Assembly: GCA_934646865.1 (NCBI GenBank)
Contig: CAKUEU010000009.1
Span: 1 to 42,977, forward strand
DNA length: 42,977 nucleotides
Source: an uncultured Collinsella sp.
GTDB taxonomy: Bacteria; Actinomycetota; Coriobacteriia; Coriobacteriales; Coriobacteriaceae
Direction of reading: 5' to 3'
How positions within the stretch are numbered: position 1 is the first letter of the stretch; every line of letters begins with the position of its first letter. Made by a program: the position numbers and the translations under genes. Below, piece by piece: positions 1 to 8,874 of this stretch. The notes below the pieces were generated by a model. It saw only the letters and a list, made by a program, of their open reading frames with translations. It was not told the origin of the DNA and made no database searches.

Positions 1-845
1 ACAACATCACCTCGCCCGCGCAATGGGAGCGTGTGGTTGCGTTGGGTATCGAGGACTGGATTGCGCGCCACAAGGCTACGGGGGGTATTCGCCAGATAGG
101 CTTTTCGTACCACGGCAGTGCGGCGGACTTCCTTACGATGCTCGATGCGTATGACTGGGACTTCTGCCAGATCCAGTACAACTACGCCGGAGAGCGCTAT
201 CAGGCGGGAACGGCGGGGCTCTTGGCCGCTGCCGAGCGCGGGCTTGCGGTGTTTGTGATGGAGCCGCTGTTGGGCGGACGTCTGGCGGGCAAGCTGCCGC
301 CGCGGGCCCGCGCCGTGCTCGATAGCGCGAACGATCCGCATCTGAAGACACCGGCTGCTTGGGGGCTTTCGTGGGTGTGGAATCATCCTCAAGTCACGAT
401 GCTGCTTTCGGGTATGACCGATACCGAGCAGGTGGACGAGAACGCGGCGCTGGCAGGTCGTGCGCTGCCGGGTTCGATGACGACAGACCAGCTCGATACC
501 ATCGCACGCGTATTGGAAGAGTTTGAGAAATCGAACCGTGTGTCCTGCACGGGTTGCGGCTACTGCATGCCGTGTCCCAAGGGCATCAACATCCCTGGCT
601 GTTTTGCCGCCTACAACGCGAGCTATGCGCACAGCTGGTTTACGGGACTGTCGCAGTACTTTACGGCGAGTGCGGTGCGCACGAGCGAGCCCAAGCTGGC
701 GAGCAATTGCATCAAGTGTGGCAAATGTGCGCGGCACTGTCCGCAACATATCGATATCCCCGCGCGCCTCGATGGCGTACGCCGCCGCTTTCAGCCTGGC
801 CCCGTGACGGCTGCGCTCAAAGCCTTCGGCAAAACGCGCTCCTGA
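1..845 (+). CDS. Aldo/keto reductase with C-terminal [4Fe-4S] dicluster domain (5'-truncated by window edge)
   Basis: The reading frame is open from base 3 to the TGA at 843-845, so the true start lies to the left; about 280 residues are visible. The first part carries the last strands of an aldo/keto reductase TIM barrel (IGFSYHG, QIQYNY, FVMEPLLGG). The C-terminal part has two ferredoxin-like cysteine clusters, CTGCGYCMPCPKG (around base 546) and CIKCGKCARHCPQ (around base 709), which should bind two [4Fe-4S] clusters. Anaerobic bacteria commonly carry this fused family. The substrate is unknown; the clusters suggest electron supply from ferredoxin rather than, or besides, NAD(P)H, which is inference. 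A GTG at 33 is only an internal codon, because the residues before it (ITSPAQWERV) are normal for the family. Confidence 0.9.
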   Translation, partial: NITSPAQWERVVALGIEDWIARHKATGGIRQIGFSYHGSAADFLTMLDAYDWDFCQIQYNYAGERYQAGTAGLLAAAERGLAVFVMEPLLGGRLAGKLPPRARAVLDSANDPHLKTPAAWGLSWVWNHPQVTMLLSGMTDTEQVDENAALAGRALPGSMTTDQLDTIARVLEEFEKSNRVSCTGCGYCMPCPKGINIPGCFAAYNASYAHSWFTGLSQYFTASAVRTSEPKLASNCIKCGKCARHCPQHIDIPARLDGVRRRFQPGPVTAALKAFGKTRS

Positions 846-861
846 TGCCCCTTTTATAACT

Positions 862-922
862 TGCGGTGGAATAGTTCCTGTTTGCGGCAGAATAGGGCTT
901 AAACAGGAACTATTTCACCGCA
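862..922. repeat. Long perfect-stem inverted repeat (22-bp arms, 17-nt loop)
   Basis: Arms 862-883 and 901-922 pair along all 22 positions, 21 Watson-Crick and one G.T (869/915). The stem is too long and too mixed in composition for an ordinary terminator, and no T-run follows. It lies between the reductase stop and the endonuclease IV start, 21 bases before the ATG, so it would sit in the leader of nfo or form a cruciform. It resembles a dispersed palindromic repeat of the REP/MITE kind, but only one copy is in the window. Confidence 0.8.
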
Positions 923-943
923 ACTGATGAGGGGGAGCTGGAG

Positions 944-1810
944 ATGCTGACGATTGGGTGTCACCTATCGACAACGAAGGGCTATCGGGCGATGGGGGAG
1001 ACGGCGCTGTCTATTGGCGCCAACACCTTTGCGTTCTTTACGCGCAACCCGCGCGGTGGTAAGGCGAAAGACCTTGACGCGGATGACGTGGCGGCCCTGC
1101 GTGAGCTTATGGCGCAAAATGATTTTGGCCCGCTCGTGGCGCATGCACCCTATACCTACAACCCCTGCTCTGCCAAGGAGCGGGCGCGTGAGTTTGCCCT
1201 GGAGGCCATGGCTGAGGACCTGCAGCGCATGGAAGCGCTGCCCGGCAACTACTACAACTTCCATCCCGGCGCACATGTGGGGCAGGGGGCCGATGCTGGC
1301 ATTCAGATGATCGTCGACACCTTGTGCCAGGTGATGTTCGAGGGGCAGCAGACCACAGTGCTGCTCGAGACCATGGCGGGCAAGGGGACCGAGGTGGGCC
1401 GTAGCTTTGAGGAGCTGGCGCGTATTATCGAGGGGGTTGCCGTCAAACGTCCCGAGCTATCGGGCAAGCTAGGCGTGTGCCTGGACACCTGCCACGTGAG
1501 CGATGCGGGCTACGACATCATCCACGACCTTGACGGTGTGCTCGACGAGTTCGACCGTGTGGTGGGCATTGAGCGCTTACGTGCCGTGCATATTAACGAT
1601 TCCAAGAACCCCTGCGGTGCGCATAAGGATCGCCATGAGTGCATCGGTAAGGGCTACCTTGGCAGCGAGGAACTTGGTGGTGGTTTGCAGATTATGCACA
1701 ATATTGTATCGAATGACCGTTTACGTGCGCTGCCATTCATTTTGGAGACGCCGAACGAACTTGCAGGTTATGCAGCGGAAATTACCCTGTTACGCGCGTT
1801 GCAGCAGTAA
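944..1810 (+). CDS. nfo: Deoxyribonuclease IV (AP endonuclease IV)
   Basis: A protein of 288 residues that matches endonuclease IV over its whole length. This enzyme cuts DNA 5' of abasic sites in base-excision repair and also removes 3' blocking groups. The metal-site motifs appear in order: [60 protein letters not shown] and ETPNE. These supply the His, Glu and Asp ligands of the family's tri-zinc centre. The ATG at 944 follows a purine-rich GGGGGAGCTGGAG stretch that serves as ribosome-binding site. The gene stands alone, with a long hairpin repeat just upstream. Confidence 0.96.
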   Translation: MLTIGCHLSTTKGYRAMGETALSIGANTFAFFTRNPRGGKAKDLDADDVAALRELMAQNDFGPLVAHAPYTYNPCSAKERAREFALEAMAEDLQRMEALPGNYYNFHPGAHVGQGADAGIQMIVDTLCQVMFEGQQTTVLLETMAGKGTEVGRSFEELARIIEGVAVKRPELSGKLGVCLDTCHVSDAGYDIIHDLDGVLDEFDRVVGIERLRAVHINDSKNPCGAHKDRHECIGKGYLGSEELGGGLQIMHNIVSNDRLRALPFILETPNELAGYAAEITLLRALQQ

Positions 1811-1871
1811 TGACTGTCGCAAAGTGGAGTGCTTCATTCACGTTATGGGTTTGTTTCAATCAGTTTTCTCA

Positions 1872-1900
1872 TTGCAGATTCGCAATTCCGGGTGCATAAT
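1872..1900 (+). promoter_or_regulatory. Sigma-70-type promoter for the amino-acid ABC operon
   Basis: TTGCAG (1872-1877), a 17-base spacer, then CATAAT (1895-1900). Position and spacing fit a housekeeping promoter for the binding-protein gene at 1958, giving a leader of about 50 bases. Confidence 0.6.
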
Positions 1901-1957
1901 AGCCAACAGTTTTTGCAGACCTCTGAATCAAGTGGGGTCACCGGAAGGAGACTGATT

Positions 1958-2818
1958 ATGAAGCTCAAGAAGCTTGGCGCATTTGCCGCCACGGGTGCCA
2001 TGGCGCTCGCCCTTGCACTGACGGGCTGCGGCTCGTCCAACGCCACCTCTGGTTCCGATGCCGGTTCCAGCAGCTCTGACGACGTGAAGGTCGAGAAGGT
2101 CGACGGCTCCAAGGAGTACGCGCTCGTCAAGGACGGTACGCTGACCGTCGGCACCTCTGCCGAGTATGCGCCGTTTGAGTACAAGGACGACAACGGCGAC
2201 TACCAGGGCTTTGACCTTGAGCTTATCAAGGCTATCGCCGACAAGCTGGGCCTGGACGTCGAGTATGTCAACAACGACTTCGACACGCTGGTTCCGGGTG
2301 TTGCTTCGGGCGCCAAGTACGACGTCTCCATCGCTGCTATCACCGATACGCCCGAGCGTGAGAAGGAAGTCGCTTTCTCCGACTCCTACTACATGGACGA
2401 CCAGGCTATCGTGACCAAGGTCGATAACACCGACATTACGGCCGATAACTACAGCGAGAAGCTCAACAACGCCGACGCTACGATCATCGTCCAGTCCGGC
2501 TCGACCGCCGAGGCCTTTGCCCAGGAGAACTTCCCCAAGGCCAAGATCGTCCCCTACAAGGACGCTACCGAGTGCTTCAGCGCCCTGCAGTCCGATAAGG
2601 GCGACGCTGTCGTCACCAACCGCTCCGTTGCCAGCCAGCTGACCGCCGAGCAGTTCAACACCTGCCAGACCATCAAGCAGATCAGCACGGGCGAGGAGTA
2701 TGCCATCGCCATCAACCAGGGCAACACCAAGCTCAAGGACGACATCAACCAGGCCATCAAGGACCTGACCGATGACGGTACCGTTGACGCCCTCATGGCT
2801 AAGTACAATATCAAGTAA
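1958..2818 (+). CDS. Polar amino-acid ABC transporter, substrate-binding lipoprotein
   Basis: A protein of 286 residues starting MKLKKLGAF. A hydrophobic signal runs into the lipobox LTGC (cysteine near residue 23), followed by a Ser/Gly-rich linker, so it is anchored outside the membrane. The mature part is a family-3 periplasmic-type binding domain: TVGTSAEYAPFEY, DGDYQGFDLELIKAIADKLG-like text, and the VDALMAKYNIK tail. It delivers a polar amino acid to the permease and ATPase downstream. The ATG at 1958 has the site AAGGAG seven bases upstream; an in-frame upstream extension to 1829 lacks one. A terminator-like hairpin follows, so this subunit is probably made in excess of the other two. 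The exact ligand cannot be read from sequence. Confidence 0.93.
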   Translation: MKLKKLGAFAATGAMALALALTGCGSSNATSGSDAGSSSSDDVKVEKVDGSKEYALVKDGTLTVGTSAEYAPFEYKDDNGDYQGFDLELIKAIADKLGLDVEYVNNDFDTLVPGVASGAKYDVSIAAITDTPEREKEVAFSDSYYMDDQAIVTKVDNTDITADNYSEKLNNADATIIVQSGSTAEAFAQENFPKAKIVPYKDATECFSALQSDKGDAVVTNRSVASQLTAEQFNTCQTIKQISTGEEYAIAINQGNTKLKDDINQAIKDLTDDGTVDALMAKYNIK

Positions 2819-2840
2819 AATAGCTACTTGATTGCGCGCG

Positions 2841-2880
2841 GGCCCTTTCCGTTTTGGCGGAGAGGGCCTTTGCGTTTCTT
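2841..2880 (+). terminator. Intrinsic terminator/attenuator between binding protein and permease
   Basis: Arms 2841-2851 and 2858-2868 form an 11-bp GC-rich stem with one G.T pair and a 6-base loop, followed by TTTGCGTTTCTT. Because the permease and ATPase lie just downstream on the same strand, this is likely a partial terminator that sets subunit ratio. Confidence 0.75.
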
Positions 2881-2934
2881 GAATGGGCGTCGTCCCGCCC
2901 CGTTATGTCGGCAACTTAAACGTTAGGAGCCACC

Positions 2935-4296
2935 TTGTCTCGATTGAACCAAGGAGCCATGGGCAAAAGCCATCCGCTGCCCTCGATGCTCCAAAAGCTA
3001 GCCTGCGCCCTGGCTGTGGCGCTCGCCCTGGTGTGTGCGGGGATCTGCGTGCCCTCGACTGCCCAGGCGCTTGAGACCGCAAAGATCACCGCCCGGCCCA
3101 ACACCGGCTCGGGTAGCGATGTGGTCGGTGGCACCGAGACCCGCATCACCTGGGAGGTCCAGGCCGATGCCGACGAGGAACTGAGCGGTCTTTCGTTGAC
3201 GTTTGCCGATGGCACGACCTTTGGCGCAGACGACACGCGCCTGACGATGCTCTCGGGCGATGACCTTATGGACCGTACGCCCATGAAGCCCACGTGCAAG
3301 GTCGACGGTCAGACGCTCAAGATCGATTTTGGCGAGACGGCGCCCGCCGGCGGCTATTTTCGCGTCGAGGTTTACGGCGTGACCTTCCCCGTCGAGGGCG
3401 GCGATGAGGCCTTTAGCGGCACCTACACCTTGGCCGACGGGTCGACCAAGAAGATCTCCAAGATCCCCTCGGTTGAGATCAAGGGTGTGACGGCTTTCGA
3501 TAACTTCCTGGCCGACCTTAAGGAGCAGCCGTGGGTTGAGGCATGGAACTCCAATATGTTCCTGCGCCTCTTCCTGAACCCGGTCATTTTGGTTCAGAGC
3601 CTGCCGATCGTCTTCAAGGGCTTCCTCATGTCGCTCTCGATCGTGCTCGTGGCGTTTCCGCTGGCAATACCCTTCGGTTTCGCCCTGTCGCTCATGCGCA
3701 TCTCCAAGTCGCGCATCCTTCGCTGCCTTGCCGGCATCTACGTGAACATCATCCGCGGCACGCCGGCGTTCCTGCAGATCTACATCGCGTTCTTCGGTCT
3801 GCCGCTGGCTGGCGTCAAGGTGGACGACTATGTGCTCGGCGTCATCGTCATGGCCATGAACTCGTCTGCCTACCTGTGCGAGATCTTCCGCGCCGGTATT
3901 CAGTCGATCCCCAAGGGCCAAAACGAGGCCGCGCGCTCGCTGGGCATGAACGCCTTCCAGACGCTGCTCTACGTTATGATCCCGCAGACGTTCCGCAATG
4001 TTTTGCCTACACTGACCAGCGAGTTCATCCTGCTTTACAAGGATACGTCGCTGCTCGCGGCCGTGGGCGTGGTCGAGATCGTCATGAACGCCCGCACCAT
4101 CGTGGCCACGACGGGCTCCATTACGCCGTATGTGGTTGCCGCCCTGTTCTACCTGGTCATCACCCTGCCACTTGCCCGCCTGGTGAGCGGTCTTGAGGCG
4201 AGGCTTTTGGGCACGGCCGAAACCAAGAAGAAGCGTCCCGCCAAGAGCGCCGGACAGGTTGTCGCGACGCCCGCCGATCACATCGCCGGTCTGTAA
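2935..4296 (+). CDS. Amino-acid ABC transporter permease with N-terminal extracytoplasmic domain
   Basis: A protein of 453 residues in three parts. Residues 1 to about 46 are a signal sequence ending near STAQALE. Residues 47 to about 175 are a beta-rich, Thr/Gly/Asp-rich segment that looks like an Ig- or cohesin-type sandwich. From about residue 205 there is a HisM/GlnP-type permease with the EAA loop EAARSLGMNAFQTLL, which contacts the ATPase. The start is TTG at 2935, with TTAGGAGCC correctly spaced before it; the ATG at 2959 has AAGGAG only two bases away. Typical permeases of this family have about 220-300 residues and no such front domain. It works with the lipoprotein at 1958 and the ATPase at 4309. 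What the extra domain does is unknown. Confidence 0.88.
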   Translation: MSRLNQGAMGKSHPLPSMLQKLACALAVALALVCAGICVPSTAQALETAKITARPNTGSGSDVVGGTETRITWEVQADADEELSGLSLTFADGTTFGADDTRLTMLSGDDLMDRTPMKPTCKVDGQTLKIDFGETAPAGGYFRVEVYGVTFPVEGGDEAFSGTYTLADGSTKKISKIPSVEIKGVTAFDNFLADLKEQPWVEAWNSNMFLRLFLNPVILVQSLPIVFKGFLMSLSIVLVAFPLAIPFGFALSLMRISKSRILRCLAGIYVNIIRGTPAFLQIYIAFFGLPLAGVKVDDYVLGVIVMAMNSSAYLCEIFRAGIQSIPKGQNEAARSLGMNAFQTLLYVMIPQTFRNVLPTLTSEFILLYKDTSLLAAVGVVEIVMNARTIVATTGSITPYVVAALFYLVITLPLARLVSGLEARLLGTAETKKKRPAKSAGQVVATPADHIAGL

Positions 4297-4308
4297 GGAG
4301 GTCCTATC

Positions 4309-5061
<753 letters not shown>

Positions 5062-5086
5062 CCGGTTGACAGAACTGCCGTTATAA

Positions 5087-5125
5087 AGAGCGGGGGCTGG
5101 ACATGAATCCAGCCCCCGCTCTTTT
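5087..5125 (+). terminator. Rho-independent terminator of the amino-acid ABC operon
   Basis: A perfect 14-bp stem (5087-5100 with 5109-5122) closes an 8-base loop and is followed by TTTT. The reverse strand has AAA-rich flanks, so it may also serve the flavodoxin gene that converges from the right. Confidence 0.9.
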
Positions 5126-5181
5126 GTAGGGATGGGGATGCGCTTTGATGTGGTCCTTATTTGCTGGAAGCCTCGGTGCCG

Positions 5182-5601
5182 TTACGCGAGCTCGGCTCCC
5201 AGGGCCTTGCAAGCGGTCTCGCCCTCATCGTCGGGTGCGTCGTAGCAGATGACGGAGTCCACGACGTTAACGCCGGCCTCGTCGGCGTCGGCCTTCCAGT
5301 TGTCCATCCATTCGCCCTCGGCCCACGAATAGGAGCCAAAGAGGACGACCTTCTTGTCGCCGAGGGTCTCTTTGACCTCGTCCCACATCGGCTGGAACTC
5401 ATCGTACTCGAGCTCCTCGGAGCCCATGGCGGGGCAGCCGAAGGCGAAGGCGTCGTAGCCTGTGACCTTATCGGCGGAGAAGTCGGCGCAGGGGATAATT
5501 TCGACCTCGGCGCCTGCGGACGTGGCGCCCTCGGCGACGAGGTTTGCCATGGCCTCGGTGTTGCCCGTGCCGCTCCAGTAGACGACGGCGATCTTGCTCA
5601 T
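5182..5601 (-). CDS. Short-chain flavodoxin
   Basis: A protein of 139 residues and a soluble FMN electron carrier. The phosphate-binding loop WSGTGNTEAMA is at residues 9-19. The later loops FGCPAMGSEE and GSYSWAEGEWMD are the usual places for the FMN-flanking aromatic residues; the length is normal for short-chain flavodoxins. The ATG at 5601 (minus strand) has AAAGGA eight bases upstream; longer forms in the same frame overlap the neighbour and have no such site. It lies 46 bases downstream of a DUF3793 gene on the same strand, so the two are probably one transcript. Flavodoxins often replace ferredoxin under iron limitation. Confidence 0.93.
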   Translation of the reverse strand: MSKIAVVYWSGTGNTEAMANLVAEGATSAGAEVEIIPCADFSADKVTGYDAFAFGCPAMGSEELEYDEFQPMWDEVKETLGDKKVVLFGSYSWAEGEWMDNWKADADEAGVNVVDSVICYDAPDDEGETACKALGAELA

Positions 5602-5647
5602 GTTTTGTCCTTTCGGTTGTGCGGCGCGTAACCGCGGCTTGTATGCT

Positions 5648-6352
5648 CTATCGGGTTGCCTGGGCAAGTTGCGCCAGACTGCAGCCCTGCTGATAGACAA
5701 AGGTGAGGTATTGGGTACAGGCGCGGTAGGCATCAAACGTCGCAAGCGCCCGTTCGACGTTCGTGTAGACCTTCCAAGCCCCAAAGACCTTGTAGTTCTC
5801 GCCGCGCTGGGCGATAAACTCGTGAACGTCGTCGTAGGGGTATCCCAGGAAGTAGCCTATTTCGTGCGGAAACTCGCAGGTGCAGTCGTTACTACAGCTG
5901 GCTTGCTGGGCCAGCGCGCATCGAGTCTGACTACAGGCACATTCCGCGGCGTTATTGCTCGCGAGTGTGATGCGTGACGCCAGGTGCACGAGGCATGTCG
6001 CGAGGTCGCTCGTGTCGTAGCCTTCCTTGGCGAGCGCCGTCTGGGCGCGCGGGTCCGCGAAGTAAGTGGCGAGGCTTTTGGGCCGGTATACGTACACGAG
6101 CGCTCCGCAGGGCCGCCAGACCAAAACGCTCAGGTGGATGCCGAGTGGGTCAAGTTCGCGATTGCACTGGGCGATAACGTTGAGCAGGCGAGCTCGGCGT
6201 TCTGCGATGGTTTCGGTTGCAGTCGAGCCGTCCCTGTGGGCGTAGGTGCCTGGATAGGTAAAGAGCGATGCCGGCTTGATGCCCGCGAGCGTAGGGGAGC
6301 AGTTGCGCACGACTGCTGCCTGAAACGTTGGGAGGTCTATGGTTCGAGTCAT
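5648..6352 (-). CDS. DUF3793 family protein with a cysteine-rich insertion
   Basis: A protein of 234 residues. The motifs LVWRPCGALVYVYRP and CEFPHEIGYFLGYPYDDV, and the C-terminal region with KVYTNVERALATFDAYR, match DUF3793, a family of unknown function that commonly sits beside flavodoxin and iron genes. Between the two halves there is a short stretch with six cysteines (CAC, then C, C and CTC, bases about 5875-5945) that I do not recall as a family feature. It is transcribed from a promoter at 6385-6413, upstream of the flavodoxin. Its role is unknown; the pairing suggests regulation or assembly of flavodoxin-linked redox chemistry. Confidence 0.8.
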   Translation of the reverse strand: MTRTIDLPTFQAAVVRNCSPTLAGIKPASLFTYPGTYAHRDGSTATETIAERRARLLNVIAQCNRELDPLGIHLSVLVWRPCGALVYVYRPKSLATYFADPRAQTALAKEGYDTSDLATCLVHLASRITLASNNAAECACSQTRCALAQQASCSNDCTCEFPHEIGYFLGYPYDDVHEFIAQRGENYKVFGAWKVYTNVERALATFDAYRACTQYLTFVYQQGCSLAQLAQATR

Positions 6353-6387
6353 GACGTCGCTGTCCGTCCTTTCGTGTTAGCCTAGGA

Positions 6388-6415
6388 AAACTTATACACG
6401 AAAGTAAGCCATGGT
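6388..6415 (-). promoter_or_regulatory. Promoter for the DUF3793-flavodoxin operon
   Basis: Read on the minus strand: TTGACC, a 16-base spacer, then TATAAG, about 35 bases before the DUF3793 start codon. It is divergent from the HMA-protein promoter region on the other strand. Confidence 0.6.
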
Positions 6416-6444
6416 CAACAAAAAAGTTTGATGAGGAAAACTAA

Positions 6445-6497
6445 TTGACCGAACAGACATGATTTTGAGGTAAGATGAGGACACCCCATGGGGGTAT
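6445..6497 (+). promoter_or_regulatory. Promoter region with CsoR-like copper operator
   Basis: TTGACC (6445-6450) and TAAGAT (6471-6476) are possible promoter boxes but are 20 bases apart, longer than the usual 17. Just downstream, 6481-6497 reads ACACCCCATGGGGGTAT, which contains the perfect palindrome CCCCATGGGG flanked by A/T. This is the layout of operators bound by CsoR-type Cu(I) repressors (TACCC...GGGTA). The gene that follows encodes a metal-binding HMA domain, which supports the reading. No csoR gene is in the window. Confidence 0.6.
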
Positions 6498-6527
6498 CTG
6501 GATAAGACTACTTGGAAAGGGGAGCGC

Positions 6528-6911
6528 ATGAGTGACTTGCTCAACCCTGCGAATCTCATCGTGCTGGTCGTCATTGCCATCGGCATGTTTTTTGGACTGC
6601 GTCGCATTGCCGCTTCGACACACGGGAAGAGTTGTTGCAGCGATGGCGCGAGCGGCAAGAAGGCCAAAAAGGTTGTTGTGACGGATACCGATGCGTCGCA
6701 CTATCCCTATAGCGATGAGCTGCTCATCGGCGGCATGAGCTGCGACGGCTGCGCTCAGAACGTGGCAAATGCCCTCAATGCACTGGATGGCGTGTGGGCA
6801 ACGGTGACGTTTGCGGACCACACAGCACGCGTGCGCTCTAAGCAGTCGATCGATCGGAGCGCTCTCGAGGCGGCCGTGAGGGATGCGGGCTACTACGTCA
6901 TGACGCTGTAG
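6528..6911 (+). CDS. Membrane-anchored heavy-metal-associated (HMA) domain protein, CopZ-like
   Basis: A protein of 127 residues. Residues about 9-28 are a single membrane helix (LIVLVVIAIGMFF), followed by a short linker with adjacent cysteines 36-37. Residues about 63-127 are an HMA domain with the metal-binding motif GMSCDGC (Cys72, Cys75). Soluble CopZ chaperones have only the last part; here it is tethered to the membrane. The likely role is to bind Cu(I) or a similar soft metal at the cytoplasmic face and pass it on. The gene follows a CsoR-like operator, consistent with copper induction. The GAAAGGGGAGCGC before the ATG is a good ribosome-binding site. No P-type ATPase is nearby. Confidence 0.87.
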   Translation: MSDLLNPANLIVLVVIAIGMFFGLRRIAASTHGKSCCSDGASGKKAKKVVVTDTDASHYPYSDELLIGGMSCDGCAQNVANALNALDGVWATVTFADHTARVRSKQSIDRSALEAAVRDAGYYVMTL

Positions 6912-6935
6912 GGCGCGCTGGCGTGGGAAGCGGCG

Positions 6936-7373
6936 CTAGGCTCTGCCGCGCAGCTCAATGTCCTGGATGTCGTCGAAGTCGATTGCGATGTCCCGGAGCT
7001 TGAGCAGCTTGAAGGCGGGGAGTACCTCGTCGAGGATGCCGGTGCGGCTGCGATAGCCGTACGTATCGTAATAGGTGACGCGAACTAAGTCGCCGCGCTT
7101 GAGACCCTCGAGCTTTTTCGAAAGCTCGAGGGCTTTCTCTTCCGTGAGCTCACATTTGGGCTCAACGGTGATCTCTTGCTTGCGCACGAGCTCGTAGTAT
7201 CCCGTCAACGCGGCAAAGGGCATAAACTGCGCGGCGCGGTTGGCACGGACGGAACCGTTAGCGGTGAGGTTTGGGTCGGCGGCGCGACGTCTTCCTTCGG
7301 GATCGGCCAGGCGCTCGAAGGCGGTTGGGGGGCGCATGGGCTGCTGTTTGGGCTTAGGCACGATGTCCTCCAA
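6936..7373 (-). CDS. YolD-like protein, partner of the Y-family polymerase
   Basis: A protein of 145 residues. The middle segment RAAQFMPFAALTGYYELVRKQE matches, in part, the YolD-like family, small proteins that are encoded beside UvrX/UmuC-like polymerases in Gram-positive bacteria and their phages. The C-terminal half is a small beta-rich domain (VRVTYYDTYGYRSRTGILDE). Its start overlaps the end of the polymerase gene by 20 bases, which implies coupled translation. The function is proposed to be modulation of translesion synthesis; that comes from context, not from residues. Confidence 0.85.
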   Translation of the reverse strand: MEDIVPKPKQQPMRPPTAFERLADPEGRRRAADPNLTANGSVRANRAAQFMPFAALTGYYELVRKQEITVEPKCELTEEKALELSKKLEGLKRGDLVRVTYYDTYGYRSRTGILDEVLPAFKLLKLRDIAIDFDDIQDIELRGRA

Positions 7374-8859
7374 CCTGATCGTTGCGTTCGCGCGCGGTGG
7401 CGCCAGCGGTAAAGCTCAATCCCTTGACCAGGGCGTTCTTGCCGTATTTGCCTTTAACGGCCAACACGGCGCGCGCCAGGTCGCGCTCGCGCTCATCGGC
7501 CTCGACATCGCTAAACAGGTCAACGGTGGCAAATTCCTCGGGCATAAGGTTGCCAAAGCCAAGATTGATGCGCTTGACCGGTCGCTTAGGGTCAACCGTT
7601 TGCGCCCATAGGTCGTCGAAATAGCCCATGATCTTCTTAAACGAATTGGTGCGCTCGGGCAGCTTGCGGGATGCATTGGAGTGCGCAAAGAGCGCAGCGT
7701 AGCCACCACGCGGCTTGCCGCCGTGCTCGCCCACAAAGACGCCGTCGATCGCTTGTGCTTCTCGCACCAAACGACGTCGTTCGTCATCCTGCTGAACGGG
7801 TTTGGGGGCACGGGGCGCGAGCTCGGGGCCGTCAGTCGCTGCGGGTTCGATGCCCGACGTGCTCGAGCGCAGATGCCCACACCCGTCGACGTATTGCGCC
7901 GTGCCGCTGGCATCGAGTCGGCGGATGTCGGCGCGCTCGCTCGCATAGCCCACAAAGAGCGAGATGCTGTCGCACACCACGTGCTTGTCGATCAGGTCCA
8001 GCACGGCGGCATCGACCATTTCGCGCAAAACGGTATAGGCTTGCTCGTAGGCATAGCCCTTCGAGAGCACCTGTCCCGTGGTGGTCGAGGTTGCCTGCGG
8101 GCGGTAAGCCTGAATATCGGCGATGGTTGTTGGTTCGCGTCCAAAGGCGTGGTCGATAAGGTACTCGGCATTGACGCCGAGCTCGTCGTAGAGCAGATTC
8201 TCGTCGAGAGCGGCAACACCCATCAGGTCGTAGACACCGTACTTTTCGAGTCGCGCTGCCACGCCGGGGCCGATACCCCAGATATCGGTGATGGGGCGGT
8301 GGGGCCAGATCTCCTTGCGAAAGGTTTCGTCGTCGAGTACGCCGATACGGCTGGCTACGTGCTTGGCGGTGATGTCGAGCGCCACCTTTGCCTGGAATAG
8401 GTTGGGGCCGATGCCGACCGTCGCCGTGATGCCGGTGCGCCCCAGGACTTCGTCGCGCAGCATGCAGGCGAATCCTTCGGCATCGGTGTGATAGAGGTCC
8501 AGATAGGGCGTCACGTCGATAAAGCATTCATCGATGGAATAGACATGCACGTCCTGCGGACTGACGTATTCCAGATAGATGCCGTAGATTTGCGCCGATA
8601 CCTCCATGTAGTGCTGCATGCGCGGCATGGCCTTGATGTAGTCGATGCCATCGGGAATCTCGAACAGGCGGCAGCGATTATGGATGCCGAGGTCCTTCAT
8701 GGCCTGCGTGATGGCGAGGCAGATGGTCGTGCGTCCGCGCGATTCGTCGGCAACGACCAGGTTGGTGGTGAGCGGATCGAGCCCACGGTCGACGCACTCG
8801 ACGCTGGCATAAAACGTCTTGAGGTCGATGCAGATATAGGTGTGCTGACCGTGCGCCAT
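7354..8859 (-). CDS. Y-family translesion DNA polymerase (UvrX/UmuC-like)
   Basis: A protein of 501 residues that copies damaged DNA. The metal-binding residues sit in CIDLKTFYASVE (Asp12) and YSIDECFIDV (Asp110, Glu111). A helix-hairpin-helix IWGIGPGVAARLEKYG follows the palm and fingers, and the C-terminus GATARERNDQVGGHRA is typical of the UvrX branch. A Pro/Asp/Glu-rich linker (around bases 7790-7890) interrupts the little-finger region. I place the start at 8859, where GGAAGGATACGG precedes ATG; an ATG at 8880 is possible. An SOS-like operator overlaps its promoter. The YolD-like gene overlaps its 3' end. Confidence 0.94.
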   Translation of the reverse strand: MAHGQHTYICIDLKTFYASVECVDRGLDPLTTNLVVADESRGRTTICLAITQAMKDLGIHNRCRLFEIPDGIDYIKAMPRMQHYMEVSAQIYGIYLEYVSPQDVHVYSIDECFIDVTPYLDLYHTDAEGFACMLRDEVLGRTGITATVGIGPNLFQAKVALDITAKHVASRIGVLDDETFRKEIWPHRPITDIWGIGPGVAARLEKYGVYDLMGVAALDENLLYDELGVNAEYLIDHAFGREPTTIADIQAYRPQATSTTTGQVLSKGYAYEQAYTVLREMVDAAVLDLIDKHVVCDSISLFVGYASERADIRRLDASGTAQYVDGCGHLRSSTSGIEPAATDGPELAPRAPKPVQQDDERRRLVREAQAIDGVFVGEHGGKPRGGYAALFAHSNASRKLPERTNSFKKIMGYFDDLWAQTVDPKRPVKRINLGFGNLMPEEFATVDLFSDVEADERERDLARAVLAVKGKYGKNALVKGLSFTAGATARERNDQVGGHRA

Positions 8860-8874
8860 CCGTATCCTTCCATC

